A DNA stretch of 35,143 nucleotides from Selenomonas sp. Lineage in GTDB: Bacteria; Bacillota; Negativicutes; Selenomonadales; Selenomonadaceae. The number at the start of each line of letters is the position of its first letter. The stretch's first letter is position 1. Where the stretch lies: NCBI RefSeq assembly GCF_022771645.1, contig NZ_JALFCU010000098.1:1-35143 (forward strand), read 5' to 3'. Below the pieces are notes generated by a model. The model saw only the letters and a list, made by a program, of their open reading frames with translations, ran no database searches and was not told the origin of the DNA. The translations under genes were made by a program, and so were the position numbers. Below, one piece after another: positions 17,203-24,569 of this stretch.

Positions 17203-18872
17203 GCGTCCGCTCCTTTTGCTGCGTCCCGTGTCTCGTGGTAGTCCGTCTCCGTGTTGACGTCCCAGAGCGCCGTCTTGTCCTCGACCCCTGTCTCATCGGC
17301 GTGATGGATGGCGCGGACGGCTTCGAGGGCGGTGAGCATGGAGTGGTCCATGTTGTTGTAACGATGCTGGCCGTTGCGGCCGATGCACCAGAGGCCGTGG
17401 ATGGTGTCGAGCGCGGCGCGGACGGCGGGGAACGCTTCGTAGCTGCCGTAGTAGGCGGGGTAGGCCTTTTGCATGCGGACGACGTGGCCTTCTTTCACCG
17501 CGCCCGGCGCGATGACGTGGATGCGCTCGAGCTCCTCCGTCGCGAAACGGAGGAATGCGTCGTCCGCCATCGTCCAGAGCGCATCGCCCTCCTGGCAGAA
17601 GTATTCGAGGCCGAGCCAGACGGTGTGCTCCGGGTCGCGCACGAGGTACGGCGACCAGTTGTTGAAGACCTGCAGGCGGCCGAGCCGCACGTCGGGCTCC
17701 TGGATGTAGATCCAGCAATCGGGCACGATGCCCCCGAGCGTCTTGTACGGCGTCTCGTTTTTCAACAGCAGGCGGTCGACGAGCAGGCCGGCCGTCATGA
17801 AATCGCGGTACGGCAGCGCCGCCGCTGTCTTTCGCACGTCGTCCGAGAACCACGCGGACGGCAATGCGGCGACGAGGTCTTTGACGGGCATGGACGACAG
17901 CACGACGTCCGCGGCGAGCGCGTGCTCCGCGCCGTCCGCCGTGCGGTAAATGACGCGGCCGACGCGTCGCCCGTTGCCTGATGCCCCTGCCGCTGACGGA
18001 GCAGCCTCCGCGCCGCCCGCTGCGTTCACCGTTTCGTTCGCAGCATCCGACTGCGCTCCGTCCGCCGGCTCGATGCGGAGGACGTCCGCGCCGCGCACGA
18101 TCTCGCCGCCCATCGCCGTGACCTTTTCCGCGAGCACGTCAAAGAGCTGGCCCGGCCCGTATTTCGGATAGCGGAATTCCTCGATGAGCGAGGCCTCCGT
18201 GTTTTTGCCGATGCCGAGCGCGCGCTGTGCGACATTTTTCAGCACGGCCGCGAGCGAGATGCCGCGGATGCGCTGGCTGCCCCAGTCCGCGCCGAGCTCC
18301 GCTGGCGATTTGCCCCAGACTTTTTCCGTGTAGCCGGCGAAGAACGTCTCGTAGAGCGCGCGGCCGAAGCGGTTCACCATGAAGTCCTCGAGCGTGATTT
18401 CCTCGCGCTTGTGCACGCACGCCGCGAGGTACGAAGTGCCAATCGCGAGCATGCGCGCGAGGCCGAGGCCGCGGATCGTGCGTGCGTTCAGCGAGACGGG
18501 GTAGTCGAAGAAATGATGGTTGTAGAGGATGCGGCTGATGCGGTGGCGCAGCAGAAACAGGCGGTCGGCCTGCTCGGGGTCTGCGCCGCCCGGAGTGCCG
18601 TGGAACGGCCGCCCGAGCACGCGGTCATCGTACGCGGGCGCGCCCGCCGTCGGCAGCAGCTCGTCCCAGAGCGCCTGCACCTCCGCGCTCTTCGTAAAGA
18701 AGCGGTGGCCGCCGATGTCCATGCGGTTGCCGCCGAAATCGACCGTGCGCGCAAGCCCGCCGAGCACGGCGTCGCGCTCGAGCACGACAGGATGGTACGC
18801 CCCGCCCTTCGCGAGCTCATACGCCGCCGTCAGCCCCGCCGGCCCGCCGCCGATGATGATCGCCTGTTTCAT
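17199..18872 (-). CDS. NAD(P)/FAD-dependent oxidoreductase, UDP-galactopyranose mutase / amine oxidase-like
   Basis: 557 residues. An N-terminal dinucleotide fold is IIIGGGPAGLTAAYELA, followed by VLERDAVLGGLARTVDFGGN and GGHRFFTKS, as in UDP-galactopyranose mutase-like and protoporphyrinogen oxidase-like proteins. VWGKSPAELGADW and VVLSSMPVKDLVAALP are further family-type segments. An Ala/Gly/Ser-rich insert (about residues 272-305) interrupts the middle and is probably a disordered loop. The C-terminus has WCIGRNGQHRYNNMDHSML, the FAD-contact segment. The start at 18872 follows a weak AAGGGCGG. Genomic context, between a GT-C-like gene and an acyltransferase gene, favours a sugar-nucleotide or polysaccharide role over haem synthesis. 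Exact substrate not known. Confidence 0.78.
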   Translation of the reverse strand: MKQAIIIGGGPAGLTAAYELAKGGAYHPVVLERDAVLGGLARTVDFGGNRMDIGGHRFFTKSAEVQALWDELLPTAGAPAYDDRVLGRPFHGTPGGADPEQADRLFLLRHRISRILYNHHFFDYPVSLNARTIRGLGLARMLAIGTSYLAACVHKREEITLEDFMVNRFGRALYETFFAGYTEKVWGKSPAELGADWGSQRIRGISLAAVLKNVAQRALGIGKNTEASLIEEFRYPKYGPGQLFDVLAEKVTAMGGEIVRGADVLRIEPADGAQSDAANETVNAAGGAEAAPSAAGASGNGRRVGRVIYRTADGAEHALAADVVLSSMPVKDLVAALPSAWFSDDVRKTAAALPYRDFMTAGLLVDRLLLKNETPYKTLGGIVPDCWIYIQEPDVRLGRLQVFNNWSPYLVRDPEHTVWLGLEYFCQEGDALWTMADDAFLRFATEELERIHVIAPGAVKEGHVVRMQKAYPAYYGSYEAFPAVRAALDTIHGLWCIGRNGQHRYNNMDHSMLTALEAVRAIHHADETGVEDKTALWDVNTETDYHETRDAAKGADA

Positions 18873-18917
18873 GAAACCGCCCTTTCGCGTTTTTTCTGTG
18901 GATTTTCTGATAAAACT

Positions 18918-18946
18918 ATCATAACAGATGAGAAACGGGAGTACAA
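18918..18946 (-). promoter_or_regulatory. Promoter of the FAD enzyme gene
   Basis: Minus strand TTGTAC (18941-18946), 17-bp spacer, TATGAT (18918-18923), 45 bases before the ATG. Its -35 box lies only five bases past the stop of the upstream 1000-residue gene, so the FAD and GT-C-like genes form their own transcription unit. Confidence 0.7.
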
Positions 18947-18951
18947 CGTTT

Positions 18952-21900
18952 TTATTCTCCCCCATACGCGCAGAACGCCCAAGCGTAGAGAGCGACGCCT
19001 TGGCTAGCGTTCGGGTGGATGGCGTCGAGGAGGAAGTCTTTTTGCGGGCGGGCCATGAGGCGGGCGCGGATGGCGGCGTTTGCGTCGACGTAGGCGTCGC
19101 CGGTTGTCTGCGCAAAGGCGTGGAGCGTTGCGCTGTAGGCGTCGTTCATCGCGGTCTTTTCTGCATAGGGGAGCGCGGCATTCTGGTCGCCGTCCGTTGA
19201 GAGCCACGGCGCGACGAAAATAAAGCGGGCGCCCGGGTGCGCGTCGGTGATGGCGTCGCGAAGCTTTTGCAACTCCGTGGTGTATTCCTCGGGCGTCATG
19301 GCGCAGAGGGCAGCGTCGCGGTAGCGCACGTCGTTCGTGCCGATGGCGATGACGTAGGTGTCGGCGGGCGCGTTCACGATGTCCGCGAGGTGATCCCTCA
19401 GCAGCGTCTTCGTCGTCGCGCCGCCCCAGCCGCGGTAGATCGCGCCGCCCGCAGCAAACGGCGCGAGCGGCTCGCACCACGGCACGCCGCCGTTCTTCGT
19501 CCCCTCCGTGACGGAGTCGCCGACGAAGCAGACGCCCTTTGCCGTGGCGAGCAGCTGTACGGCGCGATGCGCGCGCTCGGCATCCGTCAGCCGGATGGGC
19601 GGGACGCGCCGCCGCAAAAAGCCATCCGCATCGAAGTAGCAGCGATGCCCTGCGAGGTCGGGCGCGAGCTCCGTGCCGAGCATCGTGCGCGTGACGTGGC
19701 GCACGGCCTCTTGGGCGCGCGCGAGGTCGTCCGTCGTGAGCGCTGCGGCGAGTGTGGGCGCGGGCCCGTCGGCAGCGGCGCGCGCGGGCATGTGCCCGTC
19801 GCCGTCTGACGGAAGCGCATCGACGCCAGCGGGCGTTTGATCGATGGCGTCGGGCGGGATGGGGCGGTAGTTCCCCGCGACGGCGGAGGCCGTCCAGAGC
19901 GGCACGATGGCGCCGCCGATGACTTCTTTCGTCTCGCGGTCGACGTAGGCCTCGACGAGCGCGCTGCAGTCGCCGTCGTGCGCCCGGTAGCTGTTCGCGT
20001 AGTTGCCGGGGCTGTAGAGCGTCAGCGTCTGATGCCCGTCGGCGCGCGCCGTCATGGTGACGGGCTGCGTCGAGTGCGTGTGGTCGCCGAAGATGATGTC
20101 TGCGCCCTGCTCGGCGAAATATTGCGCCCAGTCCTGCTGCATCGCGTCCGGCGCGTCCGCGAACTGCGTGCCCCAATGCGGCAGGACGAGGATGAGGTCG
20201 GGCGCGAGTGCCTTCGCCGCTGCGAAGTCCTCGGCGACGGCCGCCCGCGCGGCCGCGTAATGCGGGCTGCTCCGCGGGACGATGACGGACGTGGCATACG
20301 CGAGCGCGCCGTCCGCGAGCGCGTCATCGTCGGCATCATTCACGCCGTACGTATAGGAAAGGATCGCCATGCGCATGCCGCCCTGCTCGACGAGCCGGAC
20401 GCGGCTGGCTTGCTTTTCCTCCGCGTTGCGGTAGCTCCCCGTGTGCGCGAGCCCGAGGCGGTCGAGCGTATCGAGCGTCCGCACGAGGCCGGTTTCGCCC
20501 TGGTCGAGCAGATGGTTGTTCGCCGTCGTCACGAGGTCGAAGCCCGCATCGCGCACGGCCTCGACCCAGGCGTCCGGCGCGTTCAGCGCGAGCGCCTTGC
20601 CGTCGTCGAAGTTGCCGACGGCGTACGGCGGCCCCGCGACAGGCGTCTCGAGCACGCCGATGGCGAAATCGGCTGCGGCGATGTCCGCTTTCGTATACGC
20701 GAAATTCGCGGCGAAATCGTAGCCGTCGCCTGCCCGGCCGCGCTTCACCTGGTCCTCGAGCAGGATGAGGTCGCCAGCAAACAAAATTTTATATGCGCCG
20801 TCGAACCGCGCCTCCTGCTCCGCCGTCATGACGCGGTAGATGGGGTCCGGCATCCGCGCCGCGCGGTATGTGCGCACGTAGCCCGCGAGGACGGGCACGA
20901 CGAACGTGATGCAGAGCGTCGCGACGATGATGTCGCGCGTCAGGCGGTTCGCGAGCGTCGCGGGCAGGGTCCGCTCCGTGACGACGGCCGCGCAGCGCGC
21001 GAGGAAGCGGTCGACGCGCCCCGCGACGGCGTCCGCGCCGCAGACGCCGCAGAGCGCGCCCGTGAGGCAGACGGCGGCGGCGAGCTGCACGCCCGTCGGC
21101 ATCGGCGCGATCCACGCGGAGAACACCATCGTGACGGGACGGTGCAAGAGATAGATGGCGAGCGTGCTCTGCCCCCAGCGCGTGAGGAGCGGCAGCCTGC
21201 GGTTCGGCGCACCGTGCAAGAGCGCGATGACGAAGCACGTCGACGCCGCGAGGATCGCGACGCGCGCGGCGGGACTCCTCAGATCGTACGCCGTGTAGCC
21301 CTGCGGCAAGAGGTCCGCATCCGTGATGGCGAGCGCGCCGTGGCTCAAGAACTCGAGGCTCGCGAGCGCCGCGAGCGCGACGAGCGCGATGGCGATGCGC
21401 CGCCCCGTCGCCTGTTCGCGGATGGCCTGCATCTGTCCGGCCGTAAAAAAATAGCCCGCAAAGAAATACGGTGCGAATCCCACGACCTTGTGCAGTGACA
21501 GCGTCGCATTGTCGCCAATGTCCGGGAAGCAGCCCGCGAGCAGCGCGACGGCCGCCGAGCCCGCGAGCCACGCCGAGGGCTTTCCGCCGAGATGTTCATA
21601 GACGCTTGCGGCCAGCCGCCAGACGACGAGCGCCATGAGATACCACTCCGATGCATACGGCCAGAGGACGTGCGGCTGCCGCCCGGCGAAGACGTCGGCC
21701 GTCACGAAGAACGCGACGAAAAACAGATAGCCGAACAAGAGCTTCGCGCACGACGCCCACCCGCGCGCGTGCGCGCTTTTGCTGAAATAGCCCGAGACGA
21801 AGACGAACGCCGGCATGTGCACGTAATAGATCGCGTCAAAAATCGCGTCATTCCACGGCCGGTCCTGCAGCGGCATCAGGACGTGCGCGAACACGACGAG

Positions 21901-21954
21901 CACGATCAAGAGCCCTTTGATGTTGTCGAAATCCTGCCAGCGCACCTTCTCCAT
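18952..21954 (-). CDS. Three-domain protein: acyltransferase-3, CapA-like phosphoesterase, SGNH esterase
   Basis: 1000 residues in one uninterrupted frame. Residues 1-365 are a membrane acyltransferase-3 (OafA/NolL-like) domain with about ten to eleven helices, starting DFDNIKGLLIVLVVFAHV with the conserved His near 24. Residues 388-690 are a CapA-like (poly-gamma-glutamate capsule type) metallophosphatase domain: LFAGDLILLEDQ (391-402), ANNHLLDQG (478-486), LPHWGTQF (591-598), FGDHTHSTQP (622-631), SPGNYANS (648-655). A Pro/Ala/Asp linker (about 698-740) leads to an SGNH hydrolase domain: GDSVTEG with Ser814, GTND with Asn874, and DAIHP with Asp977 and His980. All three catalytic sets look intact. 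GGGAGG lies 8 nt before the ATG. The soluble domains should face the periplasm. Likely O-acylation and trimming of a surface glycan; substrate unknown. Confidence 0.88.
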   Translation of the reverse strand: MEKVRWQDFDNIKGLLIVLVVFAHVLMPLQDRPWNDAIFDAIYYVHMPAFVFVSGYFSKSAHARGWASCAKLLFGYLFFVAFFVTADVFAGRQPHVLWPYASEWYLMALVVWRLAASVYEHLGGKPSAWLAGSAAVALLAGCFPDIGDNATLSLHKVVGFAPYFFAGYFFTAGQMQAIREQATGRRIAIALVALAALASLEFLSHGALAITDADLLPQGYTAYDLRSPAARVAILAASTCFVIALLHGAPNRRLPLLTRWGQSTLAIYLLHRPVTMVFSAWIAPMPTGVQLAAAVCLTGALCGVCGADAVAGRVDRFLARCAAVVTERTLPATLANRLTRDIIVATLCITFVVPVLAGYVRTYRAARMPDPIYRVMTAEQEARFDGAYKILFAGDLILLEDQVKRGRAGDGYDFAANFAYTKADIAAADFAIGVLETPVAGPPYAVGNFDDGKALALNAPDAWVEAVRDAGFDLVTTANNHLLDQGETGLVRTLDTLDRLGLAHTGSYRNAEEKQASRVRLVEQGGMRMAILSYTYGVNDADDDALADGALAYATSVIVPRSSPHYAAARAAVAEDFAAAKALAPDLILVLPHWGTQFADAPDAMQQDWAQYFAEQGADIIFGDHTHSTQPVTMTARADGHQTLTLYSPGNYANSYRAHDGDCSALVEAYVDRETKEVIGGAIVPLWTASAVAGNYRPIPPDAIDQTPAGVDALPSDGDGHMPARAAADGPAPTLAAALTTDDLARAQEAVRHVTRTMLGTELAPDLAGHRCYFDADGFLRRRVPPIRLTDAERAHRAVQLLATAKGVCFVGDSVTEGTKNGGVPWCEPLAPFAAGGAIYRGWGGATTKTLLRDHLADIVNAPADTYVIAIGTNDVRYRDAALCAMTPEEYTTELQKLRDAITDAHPGARFIFVAPWLSTDGDQNAALPYAEKTAMNDAYSATLHAFAQTTGDAYVDANAAIRARLMARPQKDFLLDAIHPNASQGVALYAWAFCAYGGE

Positions 21955-22023
21955 TGCGACCGCCTCCCGCTGTTTGCTTCCCCTATCCTATACCATTTTC
22001 CCCGCCGTCACAACCGGCGCACG

Positions 22024-22061
22024 AAAAAAGGAAGCCTCCCGCGCGGGAAGCTTCCTTTTTT
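22024..22061. terminator. Bidirectional terminator
   Basis: Inverted repeat GGAAGCcTCCCGC/GCGGGAaGCTTCC (22030-22055) with one internal mismatch, flanked by six A and six T residues. It follows the TadG-like relic on the minus strand and lies 70 bases upstream of the 1000-residue gene. A weak promoter for that gene (TTGTGA, 15 bp, TATAGG, with TGG before the -10) lies between, near 21988-22014. Confidence 0.8.
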
Positions 22062-22073
22062 GATGTCCATGGT

Positions 22074-22379
22074 TCACGCGTCCTTCAGCAGGCGCGTCGA
22101 GATGTTCGGCTTGCGCTTGTCGTACGTGGCCGGCATGATGTCGGCATAGGCGGCGTTGTAGGAGAAGGAGCCGCGCGTGTTGCCGCGGAGCTCGACGCGG
22201 TCGGCGACGATGGAGCCGTTGAAGTTGATGAGGCCGCTCGAGGCCTGCGAGAAGCCTTTCGCCGTGTCGTTCGCCTTGCCCGGCGCCTCGAATGTGACTT
22301 TGCCGTTCGAGTTGTCGTTCGACACGTCGATGACCGTCGCGCGGAGGGAATACGTTTTCTCTTGTGGAAAAGATACCAC
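22074..22379 (-). pseudogene. C-terminal relic of a TadG-like secreted protein
   Basis: About 100 codons with no proper start. Homology begins near SLRATVIDVSNDNSNG and includes SGLINFNGSIVADRVELRGN, then RGSFSYNAAYAD. This parallels tadG C-terminal residues around EGTFNGSLVARTLNLQGG and GHYVYAG. The membrane and N-terminal parts are missing; upstream sequence on this strand is the antisense of the GT8 promoter region. Only GTG codons could start it, and no ribosome-binding site fits. A terminator remains downstream. The relationship is judged by eye from a short stretch. Confidence 0.6.
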
Positions 22380-22448
22380 ATTCCGTACCAAAGTACAAGT
22401 TAAAAAATAGGCGCTTTGTCTTATGTTTTGTGAAAATCCTGCACCCGC

Positions 22449-22478
22449 TTTACGCTGCGCGCGACGCTGTGCTATGAT
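22449..22478 (+). promoter_or_regulatory. Promoter of the GT8 gene
   Basis: TTTACG (22449-22454), 18-bp spacer, TATGAT (22473-22478) preceded by TGC, an extended -10. It lies 64 bases before the ATG at 22543. Confidence 0.65.
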
Positions 22479-22542
22479 ACCGACAGGAAGCGGGACGACA
22501 CGCGCCGCCCCGCGAAATTTCTCCACGGGAGGAACAGTGAGC

Positions 22543-23496
22543 ATGAAAGCAAGCATCCACATCGCATTCGGCCTCGAGGATCGCGGCGGGGCGTATGCGC
22601 CGCACATGGCGGCGACGATGGTGTCCATCCTCGAGCACACGGCGCGGCCCGTGACGTTCCATGTGCTGACGGACGCGTCGCTGGTGGAGCCGAGCCGTGC
22701 GCAGCTGCGCACGCTCTGCGGAGCGCATGGTGCGGAGGTCTTGTTCCACGACATCGTGCTGCCGGAGGCGGGCGTCGGCAACGAGCAGGCGCTCGCGCGG
22801 CTGTCGCGTGGCTCCCTCTACCGCTTGAAACTCGCGGAAGTCCTGCCCAAAGACGTGACGCGCTTGCTCTACCTCGACTGCGATATCCTCGTCACGCTCG
22901 ACATCGGCGCGGTCTATGACAGCGCGCTCGACGGCAAGAGCCTCGGTGCCGTGCAGGACGCGGGTGCGGCGAGCCGCTTCCGCCGCTTTCTCTTCCAGCG
23001 CCACACGCCGCTTCATGGCACAGCGTATTTCAACTCTGGCGTACTGCTCTTTGACCTCGCGCGATTGCGCGAGATTCATGATATGTGGTCGGAAACGGCG
23101 GGAGCGCTGCGCCGCGCGGAAGGAAATGCGTTCCCTGACCAAGCCGCGCTCAATATCGTCTTCGCCGACGACTGGCAGGCGCTGCCCGCCGCGTACAACA
23201 CGTTCCCCGACGCCGCGTCCCGCGTCGATGTGCCGGCTGTCTATCATTTCGCCGGCGGCCCCGGCAACAAGCCGTGGGCGACGGACAAGTATCCCCTCAG
23301 CGACTATTACTGGCACTGCCGCGCGCAGACGCCGTGGGGCGATCCCGCCGCGCTCGCCCTCGCAAAAGCGCAGCGCACACAGGCGCTCGAGGACGCCGTC
23401 CTCACCGCGCCCATCGGCAGCCGCAAAGCGTTCCTCCGAAACGTCCTGCGCCGCCTCGCCCGCGAGGCAAAGGCCGTCTGGGACATGATGAAATGA
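22543..23496 (+). CDS. Glycosyltransferase family 8
   Basis: 317 residues, GT-A fold retaining glycosyltransferase that uses a UDP-hexose, as in LPS core galactosyl/glucosyltransferases. IHIAFGLEDRGGAYAPHMAA opens the fold, SRGSLYRLKLAEVLP matches the family, and RLLYLDCDILV holds the metal-binding Asp-Cys-Asp (112-114). YFNSGVLLFDL and YHFAGGPGNKPW complete the donor site. GGAGG lies 10 nt before the ATG at 22543, which excludes the longer frame from 22423. A C-terminal basic amphipathic stretch (KAFLRNVLRRLAREAKAVW) may bind the membrane. Monocistronic, convergent with the LicD gene. Acceptor unknown. Confidence 0.88.
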   Translation: MKASIHIAFGLEDRGGAYAPHMAATMVSILEHTARPVTFHVLTDASLVEPSRAQLRTLCGAHGAEVLFHDIVLPEAGVGNEQALARLSRGSLYRLKLAEVLPKDVTRLLYLDCDILVTLDIGAVYDSALDGKSLGAVQDAGAASRFRRFLFQRHTPLHGTAYFNSGVLLFDLARLREIHDMWSETAGALRRAEGNAFPDQAALNIVFADDWQALPAAYNTFPDAASRVDVPAVYHFAGGPGNKPWATDKYPLSDYYWHCRAQTPWGDPAALALAKAQRTQALEDAVLTAPIGSRKAFLRNVLRRLAREAKAVWDMMK

Positions 23497-23499
23497 AAA

Positions 23500-23536
23500 A
23501 GAAGCCCTCCTTCGTCGGGAGAGCTTCTATTTTTTT
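23500..23536. terminator. Terminator between GT8 and licD genes
   Basis: AGAAGCcCTCC / GGGAGaGCTTCT hairpin with TTCGTC loop followed by seven T residues on the plus strand; five A residues on the left allow it to work for the convergent gene too. Confidence 0.8.
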
Positions 23537-23540
23537 GCAT

Positions 23541-24401
23541 TCAGCGTTGCATGGTGGGGATGTCGTCGCGCCAGAGGTAGGTGGTCTGGTGCTTGCCGAT
23601 GCGCGCTTCGGGCGGCACGGGCGTCATGTAGTCGCCGTAGATCTGCGTGAGGTAGCTGTCGTAGTCTTCGGGGATCCAGTAGGCGCGATCTTCGAACGGG
23701 CATTTCTTGCGCTTTTCAAAAAACGCTTCCGTGATCACAGGCTCGTAGGGGTTCGGCGAGACGACGAATGCCATCTCGGGGTTGCCGCTGTCGTGGTGGC
23801 GCTTCGCGAGGCGTTCGGAGATGCGCCCCCAGAACGAGGCGCGCGTGTGGCGGAACACGAGGATCATGGCGTTCTTCACAAACGAGCGCCAGAGGTAGCG
23901 GCGGTACGTGGCAAACGTCTTCGGCGCGCCGACGAACGCTGTCGACATGTGGCCGAACGGCGTGACGCACGCCCAGATGATGTAGAGGAGTACCTGCTGG
24001 ATACGGCTCTCGAACCAGCGCACGCGCGGACTCTCGGGCAGGCGGTCGACGGGGTAGATGTCGATGGAGACGGGCGCGCCGTCGCCGTGCTTCTCGGAGA
24101 CGGACGTCGTCCACGTGTCGACGAGCTTTGCCCACGCGCCGCTGTAGTCCTCCGTGTTGCAATGGCAGTACGCCTCGTAGCGGTCGGACTGGTAGCCGCA
24201 GATCGCGCGCTCAAAGTCGTCGCGCATCATCATGATGTCCATGTCATCGTCCCACGGGATGAAGCCCTGGTGGCGCACGGCGCCGAGCAGCGTGCCGTAG
24301 TCGAGCAGGTAGACGTATCCGTGCGCGTCGCAGTAGTTCGTGAAGTCGTCGAGCATGTCGAGCATGACGGTCTGCATCGCCTTGGTGTCGATCGTTTTCA
24401 T
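23541..24401 (-). CDS. licD: LicD family phosphotransferase
   Basis: 286 residues. LicD proteins transfer phosphocholine or other phospho-substituents from a nucleotide carrier to a glycan; eukaryotic fukutin is a relative. The nucleotidyltransferase motif is DYGTLLGAVRHQGFIPWDDD followed by MDIMM (residues about 36-60). VSIDIYPVDRLPE and the C-terminal YLTQIYGDYMTPVPPEAR also fit. A hydrophobic stretch (QQVLLYIIWACVTPFG) may contact the membrane. The start at 24401 is preferred, with GAAAGA upstream; the ATG at 24419 has no room for a ribosome-binding site. It implies phospho-substituted surface glycans, but whether choline is the substituent cannot be seen. Confidence 0.86.
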   Translation of the reverse strand: MKTIDTKAMQTVMLDMLDDFTNYCDAHGYVYLLDYGTLLGAVRHQGFIPWDDDMDIMMMRDDFERAICGYQSDRYEAYCHCNTEDYSGAWAKLVDTWTTSVSEKHGDGAPVSIDIYPVDRLPESPRVRWFESRIQQVLLYIIWACVTPFGHMSTAFVGAPKTFATYRRYLWRSFVKNAMILVFRHTRASFWGRISERLAKRHHDSGNPEMAFVVSPNPYEPVITEAFFEKRKKCPFEDRAYWIPEDYDSYLTQIYGDYMTPVPPEARIGKHQTTYLWRDDIPTMQR

Positions 24402-24429
24402 GTGCGTTCTTTCGTGCATCCTTTTCTAG

Positions 24430-24456
24430 AAAAAATCGTGCGCGGCCGTGCCGCGC
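24430..24456 (-). promoter_or_regulatory. Attenuator-like hairpin in the licD leader
   Basis: Minus strand GCGCGGC-ACG-GCCGCGC stem (24440-24456) followed four bases later by six T residues (24435-24430). It lies between the promoter and the ATG, so it could end transcription before the gene. Confidence 0.5.
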
Positions 24457-24469
24457 CGCTGTCTCTACC

Positions 24470-24497
24470 ATTATATCGGACGCGGGCGGATTGTCAA
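24470..24497 (-). promoter_or_regulatory. Promoter of licD
   Basis: Consensus TTGACA (24492-24497), 16-bp spacer, consensus TATAAT (24470-24475) on the minus strand, about 70 bases before the start codon. Among the best sigma-A promoters in the window. Confidence 0.85.
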
Positions 24498-24522
24498 CGC
24501 CGCCGCCGCGCAGCGCGGGCAC

Positions 24523-24551
24523 AAAAAATGCCCCTCCGTGCGGAGAGGCAT
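24523..24551 (-). terminator. Terminator of the malic enzyme gene
   Basis: Minus strand ATGCCTCTCC-GCAC-GGAGGGGCAT hairpin (24528-24551) with one G-T pair, followed by six T residues. Confidence 0.85.
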
Positions 24552-24569
24552 CTGATGCTGTAGGAAAAA

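Noticed and set aside
18873..19115. Upstream extension of the FAD enzyme frame
   Set aside because: It would read back through the promoter and the end of the preceding gene. The glycine-rich dinucleotide motif starts right after the ATG at 18872, as usual for the family.
18952..21954. Possibility that the 1000-codon frame is three separate genes
   Set aside because: No internal stop, no ribosome-binding site at the domain borders and continuous linkers; the domains are best read as one protein, though resequencing would be the final proof.
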